Of a DNA stretch of 61,159 nt, positions 1-8,919 are shown in pieces. Within the stretch, counting starts at the first letter, position 1, and each line of letters begins with the position of its first letter. Position numbers and translations under genes: made by a program. The stretch covers positions 1 to 61,159 of the forward strand of contig DVDX01000021.1 of NCBI GenBank assembly GCA_015295985.1, read 5' to 3'. The notes beneath the pieces are model-generated. The model was not told the DNA's origin and searched no databases. It saw only the letters and a list, made by a program, of their open reading frames with translations. The stretch comes from Synechococcus sp. M44_DOE_062. GTDB taxonomy: Bacteria > Cyanobacteriota > Cyanobacteriia > Thermostichales > Thermostichaceae.

Positions 1-196
1 TCTCTATCTTGTCAGTGCCCTCTTTTGGCTCAAATAAAAGATCAACACAACCTAGTGGAGCGTTTTGTAGATTCGGTTCACGGCAGATTTTGAAGGGCCT
101 CAGCCCCACTAACGCCAACAGATTCAACAGATCTGACCCCAGGCATGGGATCCACCCCCAAACCCCTTTGCCCCTCAGCCTATCAGAACCCCTTCC

Positions 197-272
197 TCAC
201 CGTTGCCGCATTTGTGGATCCAAGGCATCCCGTAAGCCATCCCCGACAAAATTGATGCTCAGCTCCGCCACC
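197..272 (-). pseudogene. C-terminal remnant of a DppC-type ABC permease
   Basis: Reading the minus strand just past the malic enzyme stop gives an open frame ending ELSINFVGDGLRDALDP, then a few residues and TGA at 197-199. The pattern 'GDGLRDALDP' is the usual C-terminus of oligopeptide/dipeptide ABC permeases (DppC/OppC). The rest of such a gene is absent because malic enzyme occupies the upstream DNA, so this is probably a leftover of a deleted transporter gene. The rest of positions 1-290 shows nothing I recognise. Confidence 0.4.
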
Positions 273-290
273 GGGTGCCCTAGGCAGCCT

Positions 291-1685
291 TCAAGGGATC
301 CCGGCCACGCCCGTTTGTCGGGCAGCCTGGATCACTGCCGCAGCCACCTGGGGAACCACCCGCCCGTCGAAGACCGAGGGGATGATCCAGTGGCGATCCA
401 GGTCTTCGGCAGGGATCAAAGCCGCAATGGCCTGAGCGGCAGCCACACACATCTCGGTGTTGATCTGCTTGGCCCGGCAATCCAGCGCCCCCCGAAACAC
501 GCCCGGAAAGGCCAGCACGTTGTTGATCTGGTTGGGGTAGTCGCTCCGCCCGGTGGCCATCACCGCCACTTGATCGCTCACCAGCTCAGGCTGAATCTCT
601 GGCACGGGATTGGCCAAAGCAAACAGAATGGGATCGGGGGCCATCTTTGCCACCATCTCCACCGTTAGGGCATTGGCCACGCTCACCCCGATAAACACAT
701 CTGCCCCCACCAGGGCTTCCGCCAGGGATCCCTTCTGCTCGACGGCAACTGCGGCTTTTTCCGGGGTGAGATCGGAGCGGGAGCGGCTGAGGATCCCTTT
801 GCGATCGCACACAAGAATGTGAGCTGCCCCGGCCCGCCGCAGCAGTTGAGTGACCGCAATACCGGCTGCCCCGGCCCCGTTGATGACAATGCGCACCTGA
901 TCCAGGGTTTTCTTCACCACCTTGAGGGCATTTAGGAGTGCGGCCAGCACCACAATCGCCGTGCCATGCTGATCGTCGTGAAACACCGGCAGGTTGAGGC
1001 GAGCCTTGAGCTGCGATTCGATGGCAAAGCAACGGGGGGCGCTGATGTCTTCCAGGTTGAAGCCACCGAAGCTGGGGGCCAGATGCACCACCGTCTCCAC
1101 AATTTGCGCCACATCCTGGGTGGCCAGGCACAGGGGGAAAGCATCAATATCGGCAAAGCGCTTGAACAGGGCCGCTTTCCCCTCCATCACCGGCAAAGCT
1201 GCCTCCGGGCCGACATTCCCCAAGCCCAGCACTGCGCTACCATCGGTTACAATGCCCACACTGTTGCCCTTGATGGTGTACTCATAGACCGCGGCGGGGT
1301 TAGCAGCAATTTCCAGGGAAACCCGCCCTACCCCCGGCGTGTAGGCCATGGCCAGATCGGCGGCGCTCTCCAGCGGGCTTTTGCCCACCACCTGTAGTTT
1401 TCCCCCTCGATGCAGCTCAAAGGTGCAATCCACCACCCGTTCTACTTTTACATCGGGCAGGGCAGCCACGGCGGCGCGAATTTGCTGGGCATGCTCGCTG
1501 CTGACGGCATCCACCGCGATCTCTCGTACCGTCTCCGCAGGGGATTGGTGGATGAGGTCAATCTGGCTGAGGCTGCCTCCCACCTTGGCAATGGCCTGGG
1601 TCACACGGGCTAGGGCTCCCGGCTGGTTGAGCAGGCGAATGCGCAGGGCAATGCTATAGCTGGAGCTGGGGGTGAGTTTTGTCAT
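291..1685 (-). CDS. NAD(P)-dependent malic enzyme with N-terminal ACT domain
   Basis: Decarboxylates malate to pyruvate and CO2 with reduction of NAD(P), in the cytoplasm. Residues about 8-85 form an ACT domain (IRLLNQPGALARVTQAIAKV), a small-ligand regulatory module found on many bacterial malic enzymes. The catalytic part follows with YTPGVGRVSLEI, the VTDGSAVLGLGNVGP motif and FHDDQHGTAIVVLAALLNAL (metal-binding acidic pair), then a Rossmann segment IVINGAGAAGIAV. At 464 residues it has the length of short bacterial malic enzymes. The ATG at 1685 faces the start of the cpcT-like gene with only 8 bp between them. Malate dehydrogenase is excluded by the DDQHGTA motif. Confidence 0.9.
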   Translation of the reverse strand: MTKLTPSSSYSIALRIRLLNQPGALARVTQAIAKVGGSLSQIDLIHQSPAETVREIAVDAVSSEHAQQIRAAVAALPDVKVERVVDCTFELHRGGKLQVVGKSPLESAADLAMAYTPGVGRVSLEIAANPAAVYEYTIKGNSVGIVTDGSAVLGLGNVGPEAALPVMEGKAALFKRFADIDAFPLCLATQDVAQIVETVVHLAPSFGGFNLEDISAPRCFAIESQLKARLNLPVFHDDQHGTAIVVLAALLNALKVVKKTLDQVRIVINGAGAAGIAVTQLLRRAGAAHILVCDRKGILSRSRSDLTPEKAAVAVEQKGSLAEALVGADVFIGVSVANALTVEMVAKMAPDPILFALANPVPEIQPELVSDQVAVMATGRSDYPNQINNVLAFPGVFRGALDCRAKQINTEMCVAAAQAIAALIPAEDLDRHWIIPSVFDGRVVPQVAAAVIQAARQTGVAGIP

Positions 1686-1693
1686 AGTCTCTT

Positions 1694-2281
1694 ATGGTAG
1701 ACGAAAAATCCGATTCCGACCTGCACACCTTGGCCGATTGGCTGGAGGGCTACTACAGCAACCGCGCCCAGGCGATGGCGGAGCCGGTGTGGTTTGTGCC
1801 GGTCAGCCTTTGGTATGTGCGTCTGCCCCACCTGTTTTCCCAAGGGATCGGCTTTTTTACCGAACAATTCAACCAACACACGCCAGGCCGGTTTTATCGC
1901 AGCCGGGTGCTCCAGGTATTGGCGGATCCCTTGCGGATTGAGAACTACAAATTGCGGGATCAAGCAGCTTGGGCAGGTGCCTCTCAGGAGCCGCAGCGCT
2001 TGGCACAGCTCTCCTTGGCCGACCTTGAGCATTTGCCTGGTTGTCGTATTTTGGTGGAAAAGCGCCCAGACTGCTACCACGGAGAAATGCTGCCGGGTGG
2101 AGAATGCCGTCTTAACCCTGGCGATAGCACCTACATCCACATCGAATTTGACCTCACAGCCAAAGAATTCATCACCTGGGATCGGGGCTTTGACGCCACC
2201 ACCGGCCAACAAACCTGGGGATCCCGCGCCGGCCCCTACCGCTACCAAAAAGGGATCCCACCGGCTCCCCTTCAGGCCTGA
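1694..2281 (+). CDS. cpcT: CpcT/CpeT-type phycobiliprotein lyase
   Basis: Predicted chromophore lyase that attaches phycocyanobilin to a cysteine of a phycobiliprotein beta subunit (Cys-153 of phycocyanin for CpcT). Family signatures are an N-terminal LADWLEGYYSNRAQA, the RSRVLQVLADPLRIENYKL block around residues 62-85, a LPGCRI segment and a GGECRL turn. At 195 residues it matches the usual CpcT size. It diverges from the malic enzyme gene with no room for separate promoters. CpeT, acting on phycoerythrin, is the alternative name, but nothing in the window suggests phycoerythrin. Confidence 0.82.
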   Translation: MVDEKSDSDLHTLADWLEGYYSNRAQAMAEPVWFVPVSLWYVRLPHLFSQGIGFFTEQFNQHTPGRFYRSRVLQVLADPLRIENYKLRDQAAWAGASQEPQRLAQLSLADLEHLPGCRILVEKRPDCYHGEMLPGGECRLNPGDSTYIHIEFDLTAKEFITWDRGFDATTGQQTWGSRAGPYRYQKGIPPAPLQA

Positions 2282-2285
2282 ACCT

Positions 2286-2642
2286 TCAAAACAGGAAGGG
2301 AAACAGATCGCGAAACCCTTTGCGCAACCTGAGCAGAAAGATCAGCCGCTCCACCTCTGGAGAGACGGATCCGGTTTCGGGCCGAGCTGCCAAGGCTTCC
2401 TGAAGTTCCAAAGCTTCGCTGGCGGTGAGGGGCTGATTATCGACCGGAGAACGAGCCCGCAAATCCGGCTGCGCCCGCAGCACCTCCTCAGGGATCTCAG
2501 AAGCAGGGGGCAGAGCCAAAGCTGGATTGGGGAGATACAGCAGGAACACCAGCAGGCTGGCCCATCTACCGCCCCTTTTGGCCCAATGCTGTCGGTTCAC
2601 TTGGTCAGATCTCCCGGCTAACTCCACCCTGATCCTAGCCAT
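2286..2642 (-). CDS. conserved hypothetical exported protein
   Basis: The protein has about 118 residues from the ATG at 2642; an upstream in-frame start at 2696 is possible. Its N-terminal region carries a hydrophobic stretch (ASLLVFLLYLPNPALALPP) that reads as a signal peptide with cleavage after ALA. The mature part is short, with PPASEIPEEVLR and LTASEALELQEAL, a pattern I associate with small conserved cyanobacterial proteins of unknown role. The C-terminus is basic and hydrophobic (LRLRKGFRDLFPFLF). It lies tail to tail with the cpcT-like gene, 4 bp apart. No function is assigned. Confidence 0.55.
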   Translation of the reverse strand: MARIRVELAGRSDQVNRQHWAKRGGRWASLLVFLLYLPNPALALPPASEIPEEVLRAQPDLRARSPVDNQPLTASEALELQEALAARPETGSVSPEVERLIFLLRLRKGFRDLFPFLF

Positions 2643-2785
2643 CCCAAGGATCTCAGCCCGTCTCTCGGCACCGCAGAACCGGCACGGTGAGATCATCGAA
2701 GGGATCCCAGGGGTATTCCTCGTGGGTTCAATTCTTCAATATCCTACTTAGGACTTGCCCAGGCTATTTTTGGGGTCGAGCCATC

Positions 2786-3397
2786 CTAGCTGGCAATTGC
2801 TTCTGAGCGCTCCTGGATCACCCGGTCTACGATGCCGTAAGCCTGAGCTTCCGTGGCCGAGAGGTAAAAGTCTCGCTCCACATCCCGCTCGATTTTCTCC
2901 AGTGGCTGGCCGGTGGTTTGCGCCAAGATCTCGTTCATGCGCCGTTTGACCCGCAGCGTTTCGCGGGCGCGAATTTCAATGTCGCTGGCTTGGCCTTGGA
3001 TCGTGCCCAGGGAAGGTTGGTGCAGCATGATGCGGGAGTGAGGTAAGGCAAAGCGTTTTCCCTTGGTGCCGGCAGCCAGCAAAAAGGCTCCCATCGAAGC
3101 TGCTTGGCCCACGCAAACCGTAACGATATCCGGCTTGATGTGGTTCATGGTGTCGTAGATGGCCATGCCCGCCGTCACAGAACCGCCGGGAGAGTTAATG
3201 TACATCACAATGTCCTTCTGCTGATCCTGGGAGTTGAGGTAGAGCATGACCCCCACAATGGTATTGGCCAAGCTATCGTCAATGGGCTCGCCGATAAACA
3301 AAATCCGCTCTTGGTACAGGCGATCATCAAGGCTGATCCACTGGCTGTAAGGCTCACCGGGCAGACGGTAGGGAACGCGGGGTACTCCAATTGGCAT
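2786..3397 (-). CDS. clpP3: ATP-dependent Clp protease proteolytic subunit ClpP3
   Basis: Serine peptidase subunit of the Clp protease. The catalytic triad is visible: Ser in [14 protein letters not shown], His in IMLHQPS, and Asp in [29 protein letters not shown] is the oxyanion/handle region. I chose the ATG at 3397 ([14 protein letters not shown], the usual N-terminus of this cyanobacterial paralogue) because GGAG lies about 9 nt upstream; a longer start at 3427 lacks support. It shares the strand with ClpR and ClpC, and in cyanobacteria the ClpP3/ClpR core pairs with ClpC. The paralogue number is inferred from this context. Confidence 0.88.
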   Translation of the reverse strand: MPIGVPRVPYRLPGEPYSQWISLDDRLYQERILFIGEPIDDSLANTIVGVMLYLNSQDQQKDIVMYINSPGGSVTAGMAIYDTMNHIKPDIVTVCVGQAASMGAFLLAAGTKGKRFALPHSRIMLHQPSLGTIQGQASDIEIRARETLRVKRRMNEILAQTTGQPLEKIERDVERDFYLSATEAQAYGIVDRVIQERSEAIAS

Positions 3398-3431
3398 AAG
3401 TCTCTCCTGGCAAGGTATGAAACACAAAACA

Positions 3432-4019
3432 CTACACAGAACGACGCGCTTGCAAGAGGTCTTCTGCGCTCAACGCTAGCTGGGGCAAAACCGAGGAAAC
3501 AATGCGTTCAGGGCCGGTTTTGACCTCGTCTTCGTATTCCCCGCTAACCCAGCGCAACACGGAAACCGACTGCTTGGCGGGATCCACAATCCAGTATTCC
3601 GGGATCCCACGGGCAGCATAATCTTTGCGCTTGTCTTGATCATCGCGTTTTTCATGGTTCACTCCAGGGGAAACCACTTCCACCACCAGCAGCGGCGGGG
3701 GCATGTGCAACCGAATGGTTCCGCGACCGTTTCCCAGCAAGCTCACATGAGCGGGATGCAAAACCATCACATCGGGGTTGCGAAACCGAGCCTTGGCTGC
3801 GGGCACTTCGACCTCGACTTGGCCCAAGCTCAGGCGTTGGATGGGCAAAAACTTGAGCAATTCTGCAATCAGAAACAGCTCAATGAGGGTGTTAATGCGC
3901 TCCTCGGTTGGCACTTCCCGAATAGACCCGTCTTCAACTTCAACCCGTCCTTCATAAGGCCAGTCCGTGAGGCGTAGGTACTCCTCCGCCGTTAAAGGCT
4001 GTACAGGAACTTGAACCAT
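3432..4019 (-). CDS. Uma2 family (DUF820) putative endonuclease
   Basis: A 195-residue protein of the cyanobacterially expanded Uma2 family, which has a PD-(D/E)XK nuclease fold. Visible landmarks are the N-terminal LTAEEYLRL, the acidic catalytic core [10 protein letters not shown] followed by [28 protein letters not shown], and a LSAEDLL end. Activity and substrate of most members are unknown. It sits between clpR (17 bp upstream) and clpP3 (34 bp downstream) on the same strand, so it is probably co-transcribed with Clp genes. That placement is unusual and suggests insertion of a mobile-prone family rather than a Clp function. Confidence 0.85.
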   Translation of the reverse strand: MVQVPVQPLTAEEYLRLTDWPYEGRVEVEDGSIREVPTEERINTLIELFLIAELLKFLPIQRLSLGQVEVEVPAAKARFRNPDVMVLHPAHVSLLGNGRGTIRLHMPPPLLVVEVVSPGVNHEKRDDQDKRKDYAARGIPEYWIVDPAKQSVSVLRWVSGEYEDEVKTGPERIVSSVLPQLALSAEDLLQARRSV

Positions 4020-4036
4020 CGACGGATCCCTCTGCT

Positions 4037-4675
4037 TTAGTTTTTGGCTGCTGCCAACCTCGGCAAGACTTTGGAACTGGTCAACACCTGATCGATAAGG
4101 CCGTAGGCTTTGGCCTCTTCCGGGGTCATGAAGAACAGCCGCTCCGTGTCCTTCTTAATTCGCTCCAGAGGCTGACCTGTGCTGCGGGCCAGTTGCTCCA
4201 GCATCATGTTGCGCAAAGTCAGAATCTCGCGGGTGCGAATTTCAATATCGCTGGCCTGGCCGCGGGTGCCACCGTAAGGTTGATGCAGCACGATGGTGGC
4301 ATTGGGCAAACTGGCCCGAAATCCCTTAGCCCCTGCTGCCAACAACATGGCCGCCATCCCAATCGCATTGCCGATGCAAATGGTATGCACAGGCGGCTTG
4401 ATGTAGTTCATGGTGTCCAGAATGGCAAACGCTGCCGTGTCGTAGTTATAGGTGCCCGTCGAGTTGATGTACATCTTGATCGGCTTTTCCCGATCCTCGT
4501 ACTGCAAATACAGCAGTTGCTCGATGATCAGCTTGGTGACGTTGGCATTCGACTCTTCCGCAAGGGGCAAGCCCAGGTAGACAATGCGCTCCTGCAACAG
4601 CAGCGAAGCCAAATCTGGAGGCGGGGTACGAACTGGAGCGCCGCCATAGTAGTAGTAGTAGGTTGATTGCACCAT
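4037..4675 (-). CDS. clpR: ClpR, inactive Clp protease subunit
   Basis: ClpP-fold protein of 212 residues lacking catalytic residues. The serine motif reads GNAIGMAAMLLAAG (Gly in place of Ser), and the Asp position reads TERLFFMTPEEA (Leu in place of Asp), while the His of VLHQPYGG remains. ClpR forms mixed heptamers with ClpP3 in cyanobacteria and plastids and shapes the proteolytic core. The N-terminus has five consecutive tyrosines encoded by a TAC/TAT run, followed by RTPPPDLASLLLQERIVYLG, typical of cyanobacterial ClpR. It is the middle member of a clpC-clpR-uma2-clpP3 string on the minus strand. Confidence 0.9.
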   Translation of the reverse strand: MVQSTYYYYYGGAPVRTPPPDLASLLLQERIVYLGLPLAEESNANVTKLIIEQLLYLQYEDREKPIKMYINSTGTYNYDTAAFAILDTMNYIKPPVHTICIGNAIGMAAMLLAAGAKGFRASLPNATIVLHQPYGGTRGQASDIEIRTREILTLRNMMLEQLARSTGQPLERIKKDTERLFFMTPEEAKAYGLIDQVLTSSKVLPRLAAAKN

Positions 4676-4799
4676 GCCAGAGTTCTCCTACGGCTGAGTC
4701 TACTAAAAAGCAACACTTGAGAACCACAAGGGATCCGCAAAATCCCAACGGATCCCTTGCAGTTTGAGGAACGGGAACCTGCGGATCCCGAAGTCAGCT

Positions 4800-7274
4800 T
4801 TACTCCGCCCCTTGAGGCAAGAGAACCCGCTCCGGCTCCGTGACCAACACCTTGGGCTTGCGCTCCTCATCCACATCGATAAGCACCTCCGATCCCTCGC
4901 GGACGTGTCCGGCCAGGATCTCTTCCGCCAGGATGTCTTCCAGCAAGCGTTGGATGGCGCGACGCAGCGGGCGTGCCCCATAGCTGGGGTTATACCCCTC
5001 CTCCACCACCAAGTCTTTGAAGCGGTCACTGACCGTAAGGCGGATTTTCTTCTCCGTCATGCGGTCAAACACTTCCTTGAGCAGGATGTCGGCAATCTGC
5101 TTCACTTCGTCCTTGGTCAGTTGGCGGAAGACGATGATCTCGTCCACACGGTTGAGGAACTCCGGACGGAAGTACTGCTTCAGCTCTTCGTTCACCAGGT
5201 TGCGGATGCGGTTGTAGTTGGCATCCTCATCGTTGGTGTTGAACTCGAAGCCGAGGCTGCCGCCACCCTTCTCGATCACCTTCGAGCCGATGTTGGAGGT
5301 CATCACCAACAAGGTGTTCTTGAAGTCCACCGTGCGACCTTTGGCATCGGTCAGGCGGCCATCCTCCAGGATTTGCAACAACAGGTTAAACACATCCGGG
5401 TGGGCTTTCTCAATCTCGTCGAAGAGCACCACCGTATAGGGGCGACGGCGTACTGCCTCGGTGAGTTGACCGCCCTCGTTGTAGCCCACATAGCCCGGCG
5501 GGGAGCCAATCAGCTTGCTGACCGTGTGCCGCTCCATGTACTCCGACATGTCAAGGCGGATCATGGCCGACTCAGAACCGAAGAAGTAAGCTGCCAAAGC
5601 CTTGGTCAGTTCGGTTTTGCCCACCCCCGTCGGGCCGGAGAAGATAAAGCTGGCGATGGGGCGGTTGGGATTTTTCAGCCCCACCCGAGCGCGGCGGATG
5701 GCACGGGAGATGGCCCGCACCGCTTCGTCTTGGCCGATGATGCGCTGGTGCAGGGTTTCTTCCATGTTCAGCAACTTCACCGACTCGCTTTCCGTCAGCT
5801 TGGCCACCGGCACCCCCGTCCAGGCGCTGACCACTTGGGCCACGTCCTCTTCGGTTACTTCGGGCATCTCGCTGCGGCTGCTTTCTTCCGCCTTCTTAGC
5901 AGCGGCAATGGCGCGGATCTGCTGCTTGATCTCCATCTCCCGATCCCGCAGCTCACCGGCTTTGTCGAAGTTCTGGGCCCGCACCGCAGCGTCTTTCTCC
6001 TTGAGCACTCGCCGCAGCTCTTGATCCAGCTCCCGCGCCGCCGGGGGCAGTTGAGAGTTGATCAGGCGCACCCGCGAAGCAGCCTCGTCGATCAAATCGA
6101 TGGCTTTATCCGGCAGGAAGCGGTCGGAGATGTACTGGTCGGCCAGCTTGGCCGCTGCATCCAAGGCAGCATCGGAGATCTTCAGCTTGTGGTGCTGCTC
6201 GTAGCGCTCCCGCAGGCCAAACAGGATCTCGATCGTCTCGGAGACGGTCGGCTCACCCACCATAATGGGCTGGAAGCGACGCTCCAGGGCGGCATCCCGC
6301 TCGATGTGCTTGCGGTACTCATCCAAGGTGGTGGCGCCGATGCATTGCAACTCGCCACGGGCCAAGGCAGGCTTGAGGATGTTGGCGGCATCAATCGCCC
6401 CTTCGGCAGCCCCGGCCCCAATCAGGGTATGCACCTCGTCGATAACCAGGATGATGTTGCCGGCATTGCGGATCTCATCCATGATTTTCTTGAGGCGCTC
6501 TTCAAACTCGCCGCGGTACTTGGTGCCGGCCACCAACAGGCCAATATCCAGGCTGATTACCCGCTTGTCGGCCAAAATATCGGGCACATCCCCCTGCACG
6601 ATGCGCTGAGCCAAACCCTCGGCGATGGCGGTTTTGCCCACCCCCGGCTCGCCAATAAGGACGGGGTTGTTCTTGGTGCGGCGACCCAAGATTTGGATTA
6701 CCCGCTCGATCTCCCGCGTCCGACCGACCACCGGATCCAGCTTGCCCTCCTGGGCCAGTTGGGTGAGGTTGGAGCCGAATTCGTCCAGGGTGGGCGTTTT
6801 GGTGCGGCTGGAGGATCCGCCCCCCGCCGTCACTTCGGCAGTCTCGCCCAACATGCGGATGACCTGGGTGCGCACCTTGGAGAGATCCACTCCCAGGTTT
6901 TCCAAAACGCGGGCCGCTACCCCTTCCCCTTCTCGGATCAGGCCCAGGAGCAGGTGCTCAGTGCCGATGTAGTTGTGGCCGAGCTGGCGGGCCTCTTCTA
7001 GGGAGAGTTCCAGCACTCGCTTGGCGCGGGGAGTGAAAGGGATCTCGACGGCCACAAAACCGGATCCCCGACCGATGATTTTCTCGACCTCAATACGGGC
7101 GTCCTTCAAGTTCACTCCCATGGACTTGAGAACTTTGGCGGCGACCCCAGTGCCCTCGCCGATTAACCCCAACAAAATTTGCTCGGTGCCAACGAAATTG
7201 TGACCTAACCGTCTGGCTTCTTCTTGGGCCAGCATGATCACCTTGATGGCTTTTTCTGTAAAGCGTTCAAACAT
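4800..7274 (-). CDS. clpC: ATP-dependent Clp protease ATPase subunit ClpC
   Basis: AAA+ unfoldase of 824 residues that feeds substrates to the ClpP3/ClpR core. Domain order: a duplicated Clp N-domain (about 1-145), AAA module 1 with Walker [14 protein letters not shown] and Walker B VIDEVH, and a coiled middle region with a UVR-like segment ([19 protein letters not shown]). AAA module 2 follows with [14 protein letters not shown] and [12 protein letters not shown], then the C-terminal D2-small domain ending LPQGAE. The UVR segment and length distinguish ClpC from ClpB and ClpA. A 124-bp gap separates it from clpR downstream. Confidence 0.97.
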   Translation of the reverse strand: MFERFTEKAIKVIMLAQEEARRLGHNFVGTEQILLGLIGEGTGVAAKVLKSMGVNLKDARIEVEKIIGRGSGFVAVEIPFTPRAKRVLELSLEEARQLGHNYIGTEHLLLGLIREGEGVAARVLENLGVDLSKVRTQVIRMLGETAEVTAGGGSSSRTKTPTLDEFGSNLTQLAQEGKLDPVVGRTREIERVIQILGRRTKNNPVLIGEPGVGKTAIAEGLAQRIVQGDVPDILADKRVISLDIGLLVAGTKYRGEFEERLKKIMDEIRNAGNIILVIDEVHTLIGAGAAEGAIDAANILKPALARGELQCIGATTLDEYRKHIERDAALERRFQPIMVGEPTVSETIEILFGLRERYEQHHKLKISDAALDAAAKLADQYISDRFLPDKAIDLIDEAASRVRLINSQLPPAARELDQELRRVLKEKDAAVRAQNFDKAGELRDREMEIKQQIRAIAAAKKAEESSRSEMPEVTEEDVAQVVSAWTGVPVAKLTESESVKLLNMEETLHQRIIGQDEAVRAISRAIRRARVGLKNPNRPIASFIFSGPTGVGKTELTKALAAYFFGSESAMIRLDMSEYMERHTVSKLIGSPPGYVGYNEGGQLTEAVRRRPYTVVLFDEIEKAHPDVFNLLLQILEDGRLTDAKGRTVDFKNTLLVMTSNIGSKVIEKGGGSLGFEFNTNDEDANYNRIRNLVNEELKQYFRPEFLNRVDEIIVFRQLTKDEVKQIADILLKEVFDRMTEKKIRLTVSDRFKDLVVEEGYNPSYGARPLRRAIQRLLEDILAEEILAGHVREGSEVLIDVDEERKPKVLVTEPERVLLPQGAE

Positions 7275-7363
7275 GATCCTCGGGCTCCCTACGCCTGCAT
7301 CAAGGCGGACTTGATAGGGGTAATCCTAGCACAAGTTCAGGCGAAACCAAGGGACGGCAAATA

Positions 7364-7386
7364 CCCCAGACGGAAGCTGTCTGGGG
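7364..7386 (-). terminator. hairpin just downstream of tRNA-Arg
   Basis: A perfect 8-bp stem (CCCCAGAC / GTCTGGGG) with a 7-nt loop lies 7 nt past the 3' end of the minus-strand tRNA. On that strand it is followed by TATTTGCC rather than a clean U tract, so it is a probable but weak intrinsic terminator or processing element. Confidence 0.5.
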
Positions 7387-7393
7387 CCAAAAC

Positions 7394-7466
7394 GCGCCTG
7401 GAGAGATTTGAACTCCCGACACCGTGGTCCGTAGCCACGTGCTCTAGTCCACTGAGCTACAGGCGC
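7394..7466 (-). tRNA. tRNA-Arg (anticodon ACG)
   Basis: The 73-nt minus-strand sequence folds as a complete cloverleaf. Acceptor GCGCCTG pairs perfectly with CAGGCGC, D stem GCTC pairs with GAGC, and anticodon stem CGTGG pairs with CCACG around loop CTACGGA. The T arm is GGGAG-TTCAAAT-CTCTC. The anticodon at positions 34-36 is ACG, read as ICG after deamination, decoding CGU/CGC/CGA arginine codons. CCA is not encoded. Confidence 0.97.
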
Positions 7467-7611
7467 AAGAAGGGCAGGCCAACCACGGTTGACTGTCTGT
7501 CCATATTATCCAGAGATCATCCAGGGATGGACATCTATCAATGTGGCTTAGGCATTCTAGCACAAGAGCGTTCTTTGGAAAGTCCAGCGGGGGTGTAGAT
7601 ATCCGCCAGCG

Positions 7612-8724
7612 TTAACATTGCCCTTGCCAAGGTCGCGGAACTTCTCCCCCCACTTCCAGGCCGGCTTGGGAGCTGGTGGCCGTGAGCACCGGCGTCCAGA
7701 CTTGGCCGTTGCGCTGCCAAAGCTGTAGGTGCAGATGCCCTGATAGGGTATCCCGACAGTTGCGCTGCATCCCTTCGGGGCCAGGGGTGAATACAGTTTG
7801 ACCAGGCCGCCCTGTGTGCCCTTCCAGCCGAATACACCAGAGGGCGCTCTCTCCCCGGATTCGCCAGGATCCCCAGGGATACACTTGCCAGGTCAGCCGA
7901 GCGGATCCGGGTCGCCATTCCAAAAAGGGCTGGGATCCCCATCCATGCAAGCTGATCAGGGCCACTTCTTCGGGGCGGGTGAGCACCTGCCGCTCAGCTC
8001 CGGCACTGGTGAGGCTGAGACCGGGATGCTGGGGAAAGGCGTTGCACTGGATCCAAAACCAGCGGCGAGGAAAGTTTTGGCCCCAATTTTTTTCGGCATA
8101 GGCAGGAGCCTGCTGAAATTCATAGCGCCTGCCTCTCCACTCCACCCAGCCGGTGGCCAAGCCGTGGCTCATGAGGATCTGCCAGCCCGGCTCGAAGATG
8201 GGCAGGAAAGACCATATCCCCATGGTAGCTTGGGGTGGGATCCCATAGGCAAAACGAGGTTGGATGCGGTAAAGCCAGCGAATGGGCTCAGAGCCCAAGG
8301 GATCCGGCAAAATCCCCTGATTGAGGTGGGCGGTGTATTGGTAGCCGCTGGCGGTGCGCTGGAAGAAGGTGAAGGGCTCCTGAAGGCCGCGACAGCCGGG
8401 GCCTGGGATCCCTGAGTGACCTAAGGCCAGACGGGTTGAGCTGGCCCAAAAGCGGCGGGGATTGGGGAAGGTGCGCCAATGCAACTCCTCCTCCGGCCCC
8501 AACACCTGCGCGATGCCCCCGCGCTTGGGATCGATGGCGTACATGAAGGCAAAGCTGATGGGCGGATCCCCGGGCAATGTTAACCGGCTATACCAGCCCT
8601 CAAAAAACGGCTCTGTGCAGCCATCCCAGTGATAGCCGGCATGGGGCAGGGATCCCCAGTCCGTTGAGCTGTTTTGCCCAGAGCAAGCCGCCGTTGAAGG
8701 AAACGCCATCGAGACCTGAGCCAT
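7612..8724 (-). CDS. tocopherol cyclase
   Basis: Homologue of plant VTE1 and cyanobacterial Slr1737, which closes the chromanol ring in vitamin E and plastochromanol synthesis. Characteristic blocks are PHAGYHWDG followed by [13 protein letters not shown] near the N-terminus, [13 protein letters not shown], an [23 protein letters not shown] segment in the middle, and a beta-rich C-terminal half. The length of about 370 residues fits the family. The ATG at 8724 was chosen; a TTG six codons upstream is possible. The gene diverges from the anion transporter operon across a 195-bp region with no clear shared regulator site. Confidence 0.85.
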   Translation of the reverse strand: MAQVSMAFPSTAACSGQNSSTDWGSLPHAGYHWDGCTEPFFEGWYSRLTLPGDPPISFAFMYAIDPKRGGIAQVLGPEEELHWRTFPNPRRFWASSTRLALGHSGIPGPGCRGLQEPFTFFQRTASGYQYTAHLNQGILPDPLGSEPIRWLYRIQPRFAYGIPPQATMGIWSFLPIFEPGWQILMSHGLATGWVEWRGRRYEFQQAPAYAEKNWGQNFPRRWFWIQCNAFPQHPGLSLTSAGAERQVLTRPEEVALISLHGWGSQPFLEWRPGSARLTWQVYPWGSWRIRGESALWCIRLEGHTGRPGQTVFTPGPEGMQRNCRDTLSGHLHLQLWQRNGQVWTPVLTATSSQAGLEVGGEVPRPWQGQC

Positions 8725-8919
8725 GGCAACTTTGATAGACAAAAGTCTATGAATACCAAAACGATAATTGTATTGTCTCTATATTTATTTGCTCTTAGGA
8801 TATCAACCAAGCTGAGATTTAAGGATTTCTTGAGATTTCACGCAGGGAATCCGTGGGTCAGGCGACTTGAACTGGAAAGCTTCCATCTTGCCTTCACATA
8901 TCCTTTCGATGAGGTGAGC

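Noticed and set aside
9-668. Plus-strand reading frame at the left edge
   Set aside because: It overlaps the malic enzyme antisense, shows no domain, and its composition is that of a shadow frame.
4764-7001. Long plus-strand reading frame of 745 codons opposite clpC
   Set aside because: It is the antisense of a clearly conserved AAA+ gene. The low stop frequency comes from codon bias, and the translated product has no recognisable motif.
8743-8919. NtcA (GTA-N8-TAC) or CmpR sites upstream of the anion transporter
   Set aside because: No sequence matched the NtcA consensus with a well-placed -10 box, and LysR-type motifs are too loose to call by eye.
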